Part shown: one piece after another, positions 9,320 through 18,300 of the stretch
Layout: every line of letters starts with the position of its first letter
Position numbering within the stretch: position 1 is the first letter of the stretch
Assembly: GCF_039649665.1 (NCBI RefSeq)
Contig: NZ_JBDJAW010000008.1
Span: 177,808-241,807 of the forward strand
Direction of reading: 5' to 3'
DNA: 64,000 nucleotides
Source of the DNA: Microbispora sp. ZYX-F-249
Lineage (GTDB): Bacteria > Actinomycetota > Actinomycetes > Streptosporangiales > Streptosporangiaceae
Made by a program: the position numbers and the translations under genes
The notes under the pieces: generated by a model
Databases searched by the model: none
Seen by the model: only the letters and a program-made list of their open reading frames with translations
What the model was told of the DNA's origin: nothing

Positions 9320-10309
9320 TCACCGGCGTGAGCGACCCAGGAACAGCCGTTGCAGCAGGATGAAGGCGAACAGCAGCACGCCGATGAAGATCTTGGTCCA
9401 CCACGAGCTCAGCGTGCCCTCGAAACTGATGATCGTTTGAATCAGGCCGAGCACGAGCACGCCGAGCACGGTGCCGAGCAGATAGCCGCTGCCGCCGGTG
9501 AGGAGCGTGCCGCCGATGACGACCGCCGCGATCGCGTCCAGTTCCATGCCGACGGCGCTGAGCCCGTAGCCCGACAGGGAGTAGAAGGCGAACAGCAGGC
9601 CGCCGAGGGCGGAGCAGAAGCCGCTGATCGTGTAGACGGCGATCTTCGTGCGGGCCACCGAAAGGCCCATCAGGAGCGCCGACTGCTCGCTGCCGCCGGT
9701 CGCGTAGACGCTGCGGCCGAGCCGGGTGTAGTGCAGCACGAACGCCGCGATCAGCACGACCACGACGGCGATCAGCGCGCTCGGGGAGACCGACAGGTCG
9801 CCGCCGAGGCCGATCCGCGTCTGGGCGATCGCGGTGAACGTCTCGTTCTCGATCGGGATCGAGTCGGTGCTGATCGTGTAGCACAGGCCGCGGGCGAGGA
9901 ACATCCCGGCCAGCGTGACGATGAACGGCTGGATCTCGAAGTAGTGAATGATCGCGCCCATGCCCAGGCCCAGCACCGCGCCGATCACCAGCACCAGGGC
10001 GATGACCCCCGGCGCCGGCCAGCCGTCCTTCAGCAGGCTCGCCGCGATCATGGTGGAGAGCGCGACGACGGACCCGACCGACAGGTCGATGCCGCCGGTG
10101 AGAATGACGAACGTCATCCCGACCGCGACCACCAGCAGGAAGGCGTTGTCGATGAAGACGTTGAGGATGATCTGCCCGGTGGCGAAGTTCTCGTAGCGGA
10201 TGCCTCCCGCCACGAACATCGCCACGAACAGGCCCGCGGTCACCAGGACCGGGATGTACTTCTGCGGGACCGCGCGACGCAGGCCCGGCAGGCCGGTGAT
10301 GCTCGTCAC
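9320..10309 (-). CDS. yjfF: Furanose-type sugar ABC transporter permease, YjfF family
   Basis: Second permease of the YtfQ-YtfR-YtfT-YjfF importer. 329 residues (E. coli YjfF has 331). Starts GTG 10307-10309, overlapping the ytfT stop as GTGA. Polytopic, with the CUT2 permease motifs TGGIDLSVGSVVALS and VVIGGTLLTGGSGYLLGT. Two different permeases in one operon mark the Ytf/Yjf type, which imports furanose-form sugars in E. coli (galactofuranose). Here the neighbouring arabinofuranosidase suggests L-arabinofuranose; that substrate is inference. Last gene of its operon. Confidence 0.9.
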   Translation of the reverse strand: MTSITGLPGLRRAVPQKYIPVLVTAGLFVAMFVAGGIRYENFATGQIILNVFIDNAFLLVVAVGMTFVILTGGIDLSVGSVVALSTMIAASLLKDGWPAPGVIALVLVIGAVLGLGMGAIIHYFEIQPFIVTLAGMFLARGLCYTISTDSIPIENETFTAIAQTRIGLGGDLSVSPSALIAVVVVLIAAFVLHYTRLGRSVYATGGSEQSALLMGLSVARTKIAVYTISGFCSALGGLLFAFYSLSGYGLSAVGMELDAIAAVVIGGTLLTGGSGYLLGTVLGVLVLGLIQTIISFEGTLSSWWTKIFIGVLLFAFILLQRLFLGRSRR

Positions 10310-11352
10310 GCCGAGACCCTCACCTTCTCTTCGGTCGCCGGGCGCGCCTCGACCGGGCGCATGCGGCGTTGGAAGACCTTCGCGCGGAAGGCCGGGGACT
10401 GGATCAGGCAGACCACGGTCACCACGAGCGCCTTGAACAGCAGCGTGGTCTCCGGCGGAACGCCGATCGAGTAGATCGTGGTGGTCAGCGTCTGGATGAT
10501 GAGGGCGCCCAGCACGGTGCCGCTCAGGGAGAACCGGCCGCCGGCCAGCGAGGTGCCTCCGATGACGACGGCGAGGATGGCGTCCAGCTCGATCCACAGG
10601 CCGGCGTTGTTGCCGTCGGCGCTGGAGACGTTCGAGCTGATCATCAGGCCCGCGATGCCGGCGCACAGCCCGCAGAAGGTGTAGACCATGATCAGCACGC
10701 CGCGGGCGCTGATGCCGGCCAGCCGGCTCGCCTCGGCGTTGCCGCCGACGGACTCGATCAGCAGGCCCAGCGCCAGCCGCCGGGTGAGGAACGCGGTGAG
10801 GGCGAGGACCACCGCCACGATGATGATGCCGAACGGCAGCGTCAGCCAGTAACCACCGCCGATCAGCTTGTACGGCGAGCTGTTCACCGTGGTGATCTGG
10901 CCGTCGGTGATGAGCTGCGCCAGACCGCGCCCGGCGACCATCAGGATCAGCGTCGCGATGATCGGCTGGATCCCGATGCCCGCGACGAGGAAGCCGTTCC
11001 ACGCGCCGAGGACCACCGACAGCACGAGCGCGAGGCCCACGGCCCCGAGCACACCGGTCACCGAGTTCTGGTCCGACAGGTCGCTGATGCGCAGGCAGGC
11101 CAGGGCGCCGGCGATCGCCACGACGGAACCGACCGACAGGTCGATGCCGCTGGTGGCGATGACGAGCGTCATGCCGAGCGACACCAGGATCAGCGGAGCG
11201 CCGAACCGGACGATGTCGATCAGGCTGCCGTAGAGGTGCCCATCCTTCATCTGGACCTTGAAGAAGTTGTCGGTGAAGAACAGGTTCAGCGCCAGCAGCG
11301 CCACCAGGATCAGCAGGGGCCAGAACAGGCGATGTTTGAGGAACCCTCTCAT
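10306..11352 (-). CDS. ytfT: Furanose-type sugar ABC transporter permease, YtfT family
   Basis: First permease of the furanose-type importer; presumably pairs with YjfF as a heterodimer. 348 residues, opening with a hydrophobic helix (FWPLLILVALLALNLFF). Motifs: SGIDLSVGSVVAIAGA and IGGTSLAGGRFSLSGT. Like its E. coli relative it has a long loop after the first helix (KVQMKDGHLYGSLIDIV). ATG 11350-11352 overlaps the ytfR stop (ATGA), and its own stop overlaps the yjfF start. Tight overlaps show one translational unit for the three membrane-complex genes. Confidence 0.92.
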   Translation of the reverse strand: MRGFLKHRLFWPLLILVALLALNLFFTDNFFKVQMKDGHLYGSLIDIVRFGAPLILVSLGMTLVIATSGIDLSVGSVVAIAGALACLRISDLSDQNSVTGVLGAVGLALVLSVVLGAWNGFLVAGIGIQPIIATLILMVAGRGLAQLITDGQITTVNSSPYKLIGGGYWLTLPFGIIIVAVVLALTAFLTRRLALGLLIESVGGNAEASRLAGISARGVLIMVYTFCGLCAGIAGLMISSNVSSADGNNAGLWIELDAILAVVIGGTSLAGGRFSLSGTVLGALIIQTLTTTIYSIGVPPETTLLFKALVVTVVCLIQSPAFRAKVFQRRMRPVEARPATEEKVRVSA

Positions 11353-12860
11353 GACCGAGCTCCGCTCGCGATCGTCTCCGTCAGGCTGTCGGTGGTCAGG
11401 CGTTCGTCGTTGTCGATCTGGGCGACCAGCTTGCGGTCGCGCAGCACGCCGACCTTGTGGCTGAGCCGCAGCACCTCCTCCAGTTCGGCGGAGATGAACA
11501 GCACGGCCATCCCACCGTCGGAGAGCTCGGCGACCAGGCGCTGGATCTCGGCCTTGGCGCCGACGTCGATGCCGCGGGTCGGCTCGTCGAGGATGAGCAG
11601 GCGGGGCTCCAGGATGAGCCAGCGGGCCAGCAGCACCTTCTGCTGGTTGCCGCCGCTGAGGTTCCTGATGAGCTGGTCGGGGTTGGCCGGGCGGATGTTC
11701 AGCGCGGCGATGTACTTGTCGACCAGCTCGTCCTGCCTGCGCCGCGGGATCGGCCGGGTCCAGCCACGCGCGGCCTGCAGGGCGAGGATGAGGTTCTCCC
11801 GGACGGTGAGGTCGGGGACGAGCCCTTCGGCGCGCCTGTTCTCCGAGCAGAAGGCCAGCTTCCGGGAGACCGCGGCCCGGGGCGTGCGCAAGCTGACCTG
11901 CTCGCCGCCGATCTTCAGCGCGCCCGTGCCCGCGTGGTCGGCCCCGAACAGCAGCCGGGCGACCTCCGTACGGCCCGAGCCGAGCAGCCCGGCCAGGCCG
12001 ACGACCTCGCCCTCGTGGATGGTGAGCGTGAACGGCTCGATCGCCCCGGAGCGGCCCAGCTCGACGGCCTCCACCAGCGGCGCGGCCTCGCGGGCCGGCG
12101 GGCGGCCCTCCAGTTTCTCCAGGTCGGCCAGCTCACGGCCGATCATCTTGCCGACCAGCTCGACCTGGCTGAGCTCGCTCGTGAGGTACTCCCCCACGAG
12201 CTTGCCGTTGCGCAGGATCGTCATCCGGTCGGAGATCTCGTAGATCTGGTCGAGGAAGTGCGAGACGAACAGGATCGCGATGCCCTCCTCCTTGAGCCGG
12301 CGCATCACCCGGAAGAGCTGGGCGACCTCCCCGGCGTCGAGGCTGGAGGTGGGCTCGTCGAGGATGAGCACCTTCGCGTCGATGTCCACCGCGCGTGCGA
12401 TCGCCACCATCTGCTGGATCGCCAGCGAGTACGACGACAGAGGGGCCGACACGTCGAGGTCGAGGTCGAGCCGGGCGAGGATCTCCGCCGCCCGGCGGCG
12501 CATCTTCTTCCATAGGATCCGGCCGAAGCTGCGCGGCTCACGGCCGATGAAGATGTTCTCCGCCACCGACAGGTTCGTGCAGAGGTTGACTTCCTGGTAG
12601 ACGGTGCTGATCCCCGCGTGCTGGGCGGCGAGCGGGCTGTGGAAGACGACGCGCCTGCCCTCCAGCTCGATCTCGCCGGCGTCGATGTCGTACACGCCGG
12701 TCAGTACCTTGATCAGGGTCGACTTTCCTGCGCCGTTCTCTCCCATCAGCGCGTGGACCTCGCCCGGCAACAGCCGGAAGTCGACGCCGTCCAGTGCCTT
12801 CACACCGGGGAACTGCTTGCCGATCCCGCTCATCCGCAGGATCGGCGCGGGTGCGGCCAT
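11349..12860 (-). CDS. ytfR: Furanose-type sugar ABC transporter ATPase, YtfR family
   Basis: Double-domain ATPase of the importer, 503 residues (E. coli YtfR has 500). Domain 1: Walker [10 protein letters not shown], Walker [13 protein letters not shown]. Domain 2: degenerate Walker A GLLGSGRTEV, signature [15 protein letters not shown], Walker [13 protein letters not shown]. The asymmetric motifs are normal for CUT2 ATPases. ATG 12858-12860 follows a purine-rich AGAGAGGGG site. A 217-bp gap with a hairpin separates it from ytfQ upstream. That gap otherwise holds no gene. Confidence 0.93.
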   Translation of the reverse strand: MAAPAPILRMSGIGKQFPGVKALDGVDFRLLPGEVHALMGENGAGKSTLIKVLTGVYDIDAGEIELEGRRVVFHSPLAAQHAGISTVYQEVNLCTNLSVAENIFIGREPRSFGRILWKKMRRRAAEILARLDLDLDVSAPLSSYSLAIQQMVAIARAVDIDAKVLILDEPTSSLDAGEVAQLFRVMRRLKEEGIAILFVSHFLDQIYEISDRMTILRNGKLVGEYLTSELSQVELVGKMIGRELADLEKLEGRPPAREAAPLVEAVELGRSGAIEPFTLTIHEGEVVGLAGLLGSGRTEVARLLFGADHAGTGALKIGGEQVSLRTPRAAVSRKLAFCSENRRAEGLVPDLTVRENLILALQAARGWTRPIPRRRQDELVDKYIAALNIRPANPDQLIRNLSGGNQQKVLLARWLILEPRLLILDEPTRGIDVGAKAEIQRLVAELSDGGMAVLFISAELEEVLRLSHKVGVLRDRKLVAQIDNDERLTTDSLTETIASGARS

Positions 12861-13040
12861 GCGGCGCCCCTCTCTCTCCTCTGTGTTTCCCGCTCACCAT
12901 CGGGACGCTCACGCCCGCCTGGTCGTGCCGGAGGCGCGCAGATGAACGCCTCCCTCGTCGCGCTTGGTCGCTTCGCTCCCGCGCACTCCTCGGTCCGGAT
13001 CGGCGGCGCGCCCCTCAGGATCGCTCGGTCCTCGTGGGAA

Positions 13041-13068
13041 GGGCCGCCCCCCGCGGGGGGAGCGGCCC
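13041..13068 (-). terminator. Hairpin just downstream of ytfQ
   Basis: GGGCCGC with six C pairs against six G and GCGGCCC, with one bulged A. It lies 9 nt beyond the ytfQ stop and before ytfR. As with the first importer, it is placed to favour binding-protein mRNA over the rest of the operon. No U-tract. Confidence 0.55.
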
Positions 13069-13077
13069 GGAACCCGA

Positions 13078-14070
13078 TCAGTACTTGCGGTTGGGCAGGG
13101 CCTCCTTGGCCTGCTCCTGGGTGAAGGTGGTCTCCTCGGTCACCACCCGCTGGGGCACCTGCTCACCCTTGACGACCTTCTTGGCGAGGTCCATGAGCTG
13201 GGTGCCGAGCAGCGGGGAGCACTCGACGATGTAGTTGATCTTGCCGTCGGCGAGGGCCTGCATGCCGTCGTGGACCGCGTCGACCGTGATGATCTTGATG
13301 TCCTTGCCGGGCACCTTGCCCGCGCCCTCGATCGCCTCGATGGCGCCGAGACCCATGTCGTCGTTGTGCGCGTACAGCACGTCGATCTTGGGGTTGGACT
13401 TGAGGAAGGCCTCCATGACCTCCTTGCCCTTGGCGCGGGTGAAGTCTCCGCTCTGCGAAGCGATGACCTTGAACTTCGGATCGGCGGAGATGACCTCCTG
13501 GAAACCGGACTTGCGGTCGTTGGCGGGCGCGGAGCCGGTGGTGCCCTCAAGCTGGACGATGTTCACCTCGTCCTTGCTGTCCTTGTACTGGTCCACCAGC
13601 CACTGGCCGGCCTTCTTGCCCTCCTCGACGAAGTCCGAGCCGAGGAAGGTCTTGTACAGGCTGGTGTCCTTGGAATCCACGGCCCGGTCGGTGAGGATGA
13701 CCGGGATCTTCGCGTTCTGCGCCTCCTTGAGGACGGTGTCCCAGCCCGACTCGACCACCGGCGAGAAGGCGATCACGTCGACCTTCTGCTGGATGTAGGA
13801 GCGGATGGCCTTGATCTGGTTCTCCTGCTTCTGCTGAGCGTCGGAGAACTTCAGCTCGATGCCGGCGGTCTTGGCCGACTCCTGGATGTCCTTGGTGTTG
13901 GCGGTACGCCAGCCACTTTCCGCGCCGACCTGGGCGAAGCCCATGACGATCTTGTCGTCGCCGCCGGACGAGCCGCCCGCCGACGTCGAGCCGTCGTCGC
14001 TGCTGCCGCAACCGGCCATCGTCAGGGCCGTGGCGCCGGCCAGGATCAGTGCCGAGAACCTCTTCAACAC
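13078..14070 (-). CDS. ytfQ: YtfQ-family furanose-binding lipoprotein
   Basis: Extracellular binding protein of the furanose-type importer. 330 residues, GTG start 14068-14070 (AAAGGA site). Lipoprotein signal with Cys21 (TMAGCGSS). Close in sequence pattern to E. coli YtfQ throughout: GFAQVGAESGWR, DAQQKQENQIKAIRSYI, VVESGWDTVLKEA, SQSGDFTRAKGKEVMEAF and VLYAHNDDMGLGAI. YtfQ selects furanose forms (galactofuranose) in E. coli; here L-arabinofuranose is the likely ligand, judged from the adjacent arabinofuranosidase. A perfect operator lies 20 bp upstream of the start, so expression should be strictly repressor-controlled. Confidence 0.94.
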   Translation of the reverse strand: MLKRFSALILAGATALTMAGCGSSDDGSTSAGGSSGGDDKIVMGFAQVGAESGWRTANTKDIQESAKTAGIELKFSDAQQKQENQIKAIRSYIQQKVDVIAFSPVVESGWDTVLKEAQNAKIPVILTDRAVDSKDTSLYKTFLGSDFVEEGKKAGQWLVDQYKDSKDEVNIVQLEGTTGSAPANDRKSGFQEVISADPKFKVIASQSGDFTRAKGKEVMEAFLKSNPKIDVLYAHNDDMGLGAIEAIEGAGKVPGKDIKIITVDAVHDGMQALADGKINYIVECSPLLGTQLMDLAKKVVKGEQVPQRVVTEETTFTQEQAKEALPNRKY

Positions 14071-14090
14071 TGGGGGGATCCTTTCATTTC

Positions 14091-14104
14091 TGTTAGCGCT
14101 AACA
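14091..14104. promoter_or_regulatory. Perfect LacI-type operator upstream of ytfQ
   Basis: TGTTAGCGCTAACA, a perfect 14-bp palindrome with the central CG typical of LacI-family sites, 20 bp before the ytfQ GTG. The same word recurs at 15354-15367, and near copies lie at 15197-15210, 15323-15336 and 4981-4994. Likely the binding site of the adjacent LacI protein. Confidence 0.85.
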
Positions 14105-14147
14105 CCCCAGGTGGGCGCAGCGCTGATTATTCGTTGTCTCCGTACGG

Positions 14148-15167
14148 CTAGAGCGCGGCGGTGCTTCCCCTGAGCACGAACTGGGGAGGCACGACGAGAC
14201 GCTCGTGAGGGAGCGGCTCGCCCGACTCGATCTGCCTGAGCAGCACGTCGATGCTGCGCCTGCCGACGGCCCCGAAGTCCTGTCTGATGGTGGTGAGCGG
14301 CGGGGAGAAGAACTCCGACTCAGGGATGTCGTCGAAGCCCACGATGCTGATCTGCTCGGGGACCTTCACCCCCTCCTCCGTGAACGCGCGCAGGAGGCCG
14401 AGCGCCATCTGGTCGTTGGCGACGAACACCGCGGTGACGTCGCCGGCCATGGCGGCGAGCTGCTTGCCGGCCCGGTAACCCGAGCGCGGGCTCCAGTCGC
14501 CGGTCAACGGGCCGGGGACGGGCCGGCCCGCGGCGGTCAGGACCCCGCGCCAGCCCTCGATCCGGCCCTCGGCCTCCAGCCAGTCCGCCGGGCCGCTGAC
14601 ATGCCAGACGGTCTCGTGCCCGAGGTCGAGCAGGTGCGAGGTCGCCAGCCTGGCGCCCTCGACCTGGTCGACGCTGACCACGGAGACGTCGCCCTGATGC
14701 CAGCCCTCGACGGCCACGGCGGGCATGCCCGCCGGCAGGTCGTCGAGCGCCCGGGCCGCCGAACGCTGCGGGGCGACGACGACGATGCCGTCCACCCCCT
14801 GCTCGGCGAGGTAGCCGATCGCGTCGTTCACGCCGGCCCTGTCGATGGTTCGCAGACTCACGATGCTGACGAAGTAGCCCGCGTCCCTCGCGGCCTGTTC
14901 GATTCCGTATACCGTGCTCGCGGGGCCGTACAGCGTCGTGTCGAAGCTGACCACGCCCAGCGTGCGCGAGTGCTTGGTGACCAGTGCCCGGGCGACGAGG
15001 TTGCGGCGGTAACCGAGCTGGTCGATGGCCCGCATGACCCGGGTGCGGGTCTCGGCGCGGACGTTCGGATGGTCGTTGAGCACCCGCGAGACCGTCTGGT
15101 GCGACACCCCGGCCAGCCTGGCCACGTCGGCCATGACGGGCGGGCGGCGGTCGACGTTCGGTCTCAC
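14148..15167 (-). CDS. LacI-family regulator, probable repressor of the arabinose regulon
   Basis: 339 residues. The start GTG 15165-15167 is preferred over more upstream codons because GAGAGGAG lies just before it. Helix-turn-helix at about residues 12-35 (MADVARLAGVSHQTVSRVL), then a periplasmic-binding-protein-like sensor domain with SFDTTLYGPASTVYGIEQAA, FVANDQMALGLLRA and IVGFDDIPESEF. The HQ pair in the recognition helix differs from the AM pair of the second LacI protein in this locus, so the two should read different DNA. The operators flanking it and its position between the importer and the arabinofuranosidase point to control of L-arabinose uptake. The effector is probably L-arabinose or a pathway intermediate (inferred). 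Confidence 0.9.
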   Translation of the reverse strand: MRPNVDRRPPVMADVARLAGVSHQTVSRVLNDHPNVRAETRTRVMRAIDQLGYRRNLVARALVTKHSRTLGVVSFDTTLYGPASTVYGIEQAARDAGYFVSIVSLRTIDRAGVNDAIGYLAEQGVDGIVVVAPQRSAARALDDLPAGMPAVAVEGWHQGDVSVVSVDQVEGARLATSHLLDLGHETVWHVSGPADWLEAEGRIEGWRGVLTAAGRPVPGPLTGDWSPRSGYRAGKQLAAMAGDVTAVFVANDQMALGLLRAFTEEGVKVPEQISIVGFDDIPESEFFSPPLTTIRQDFGAVGRRSIDVLLRQIESGEPLPHERLVVPPQFVLRGSTAAL

Positions 15168-15196
15168 TGGCGCTCCTCTCAAGTGCTTGGGAAGAC

Positions 15197-15210
15197 TGTG
15201 AGCGTTAACA
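15197..15210. promoter_or_regulatory. LacI-type operator upstream of the first LacI gene
   Basis: TGTGAGCGTTAACA, 12 of 14 positions identical to TGTTAGCGCTAACA, 29 bp upstream of the regulator's GTG. Its position suggests autoregulation. Confidence 0.7.
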
Positions 15211-15276
15211 CGACCTCTCGTCAAGGAGGCGGCCGGTTACGGTCCGGTCACACCGAAACATCGCGTTAACGTCCTA

Positions 15277-15306
15277 TTGACGGACATGCCATAGGGCTTT
15301 TAACTG
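15277..15306 (+). promoter_or_regulatory. Candidate promoter of the arabinofuranosidase gene
   Basis: TTGACG (15277-15282) is a good -35 element. A TTTAAC-type element about 17 nt later is a weak -10. It lies just before the two operators at 15323 and 15354, so bound repressor would block the start of transcription. No transcription start can be read from sequence. Confidence 0.3.
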
Positions 15307-15322
15307 GGGGCCGAATCCAGCT

Positions 15323-15336
15323 TGTTAGCGCTCACT
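15323..15336. promoter_or_regulatory. LacI-type operator 1 of the arabinofuranosidase gene
   Basis: TGTTAGCGCTCACT matches the palindrome at 12 of 14 positions. It lies 31 bp (about three helical turns, same face) from the perfect site at 15354, which suits cooperative binding. Confidence 0.7.
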
Positions 15337-15353
15337 CTGCGCCCACCCGGCGA

Positions 15354-15367
15354 TGTTAGCGCTAACA
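15354..15367. promoter_or_regulatory. Perfect LacI-type operator 2 of the arabinofuranosidase gene
   Basis: TGTTAGCGCTAACA, identical to the site before ytfQ, 21 bp before the ATG at 15389. Confidence 0.85.
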
Positions 15368-15388
15368 GAACCCGGAGGAGCCCCCCGA

Positions 15389-18300
15389 ATGAGCAGAAAG
15401 GCCTGGTCACTGGCCTTGTCGGCGGCCCTGTTGAGTGGCACGGTGAGCGGTGCGCTGGGGGGCGTGGTCCTCACCACGCCCGCTCGGGCCGAAACCGCCG
15501 ACCCGATCCCCGCGGGCGCGGCCGTCGACCGGTTCGACGCCGCCGCGCTCGGTCCCGACTGGCAGGTCCTCAACCCCGACGACACGCAGTGGTCGCTGCG
15601 CGAGCAGCCCGGCAGCCTGCGACTGCACTCGCTGAAAGGCGACACCTACCAGACCGACAACTCGGCCAAGAACATCTTCCTCATGGACGTCCCGGCCGGA
15701 GACTTCGAGGTCGTCGCGAAGTTCAGCGCCCCGGTCGCGCTCGACTACCAGAGCGCCGGCATCTTCGCCTGGCAGGACTGGGACAACTACGTCCGCGCCG
15801 GCCTCGCCCACGTCGGATCCTCCGGCGGCAACGTGATCGAGACCGACACCGAGGTCAAGGCGGCCTTCACCGCGGCGTTCGCGAGCCGCCCCGGCTCGGC
15901 CGGGGAGATCCTGAAGCTGACCAGGTCGGGCAACGAGTTCACCAGCGCCTACTGGGACGGCTCCGGCTGGGCGCAGGCGTCCAAGGTGGCCGCCACGCTC
16001 GACGTCAGGCAGGTCGGCCTGTTCGCGCTGTCCGCGCAGAACGGCACGCCCATAACAGCCGACTTCGACTACTTCGCCGTCAAGACGGCCGAGGGCAGGG
16101 CGGTCGTACCGTCCGGGCCGTTCGCGCTGCGCGCGGCCGGCGCGACGCCGTACCTGTCGGTCGCCGAGGACGGGCGGGTGACCGCCTCCGGTGCCCAGGG
16201 CATGACGAGCCTCGCGCTCACCGCCGAGGACAAGGGCGACGGCACGGTGGCGCTCAAGGACCTGAACGGCAAGGGCTACCTGCGCGTCGCCGACGACTCC
16301 ACGCTGCGCCTCGGCTCTGCGGCCGGAGCGTTCCAGCTGCGTGACGCGGGCGGCGGCAAGGTGTACCTGTCCGCCGGGGACAAGCAGGTCGCGGTGGACG
16401 ACGGCACGCTCGTCGCCACGGCGCAGGACTCGGCGGCACAGGGAACGAAGTTCCAGGTCGAGGGTTACGCCAAGGACGTCGGCGAGCTCACGGTGGACAC
16501 CACCGCGGCCGGCACCAAGGTCGGCCCCAACCTGTACGGCATCTTCTACGAGGACATCAACCACGCGGCCGACGGCGGCCTGTACGCCGAGCTCGTGCAG
16601 AACCGGTCCTTCGAGTTCAACTCGGTCGACAACCGGAGCTACAACGGCCTGACCGCGTGGACCAAGGTCGAGCGCGGGGGCGCGACCGGCACGGCCGCGG
16701 TCAGCGGCGACCACCCGCTGAACGACAACAACCGCAACTTCCTGCGGCTCGACATCGCCACGCCCGGCACCGGCGTCGGTGTGCGCAACGCCGGCTTCAA
16801 CAGAGGCATCGCCGTGCAGGCCGGCAAGGCGTACGACCTGTCGCTGTTCGCCCGGCGCACCAGCGGCGGCCCGATCACCGCGACGATCGAGAACGCCGAC
16901 GGCTCGCAGGTGTACGGCACCGCCACGATCGACGCGCAGTCGGCCGAGTGGAAGAAGTACACCGCGACGATCACCGCGAGCGAGACCAGCGACGCGGCAC
17001 GCCTGGTCGTGCTGGCCGGCGGTTCCGGCCGGGTCGACCTCGACATGATCTCGCTGTTCCCGGAGGACACCTTCAAGGGCCGCCCGAACGGCATGCGCAA
17101 GGACCTCGCCGAGACGATCGCGGCGCTCAAGCCGCGTTTCCTGCGCTTCCCCGGCGGCTGCGTGACCAACGTCGGCACCTACGACCCGTACTCGCTCACC
17201 CAGGACCGGCGCCGCATCTACCAGTGGAAGGAGACGCTCGGCCCGGTCGAGGAGCGGCCGACCAACTTCAACTTCTGGGGCTACAACCAGACGTACGGCA
17301 TCGGCTACTACGAGTACTTCCAGTTCGCCGAGGACCTGGGCGCCGAGGCGCTGCCGGTCCTGTCGGTGGGGGTCAACGGCTGCAACGAGAACCGGCCGCT
17401 GACCGACGAGACCACGTTGCGGCGCTGGGTCCAGGACACGCTCGACCTCATCGAGTTCGCCAACGGCCCGGCCGACACCACCTGGGGCGCCAAGCGGGCC
17501 GCGATGGGACACCCCAAGCCGTTCGGCCTGAAGTACATCGGCCTCGGCAACGAGGAGATCTACAACGAGTTCTTCACGAACTATCCCAAGTTCGCGAACG
17601 CGATCCGGGCCAAGTATCCGGACATCAAGATCCTTTCGAACTCCGGCCAGACCTCCCAGGGCACCTGGTTCGACCGCATGTGGCAGTTCGCGCGTGACCA
17701 GAAGGCCGACCTGGTCGACGAGCACTACTACAACGACCCGAGCTGGTTCCTGGCCAACAACCACCGCTACGACACCTACGACCGCAACGGCCCGCACGTC
17801 TTCGTCGGGGAGTACGCCTCGAAGGGCAACACCTACTGGAACGCGCTGACCGAGGCGTCGTACCTGACCGGCATCGAGCGCAACTCCGACGTCGTCGAGC
17901 TCGCGTCGTACGCGCCGCTGCTGTCCAACGTCGACTACGTCAACTGGACGCCGGACCTCATCTGGTTCGACAACGACCAGGTGTACGGCTCGCCCAGCTA
18001 CTACGTGCAGCGCATGTTCTCCCGCAACGTGGGCGACACCGTGCTGCCGAGCACGTACAAGGCGAGCCCCCTGCCGGTGGACGACATCAAGGGCGCCATC
18101 GGCCTCGGCTCCTGGAGCACCCAGGTCCGCTACGACGACGTCAAGGTGACCGCAGCCGACGGCACGGTCCTGTTCAGCGACGACTTCTCGGACGGCGCGG
18201 GCAGGTGGACTCCGGGTCAGGGGACGTGGGGCGTGCAGGACGGCGCGTACGTCCAGTCGGCCAACGTGACCGACGCCCGCTCCACGGCCGGCTCGGCGGA

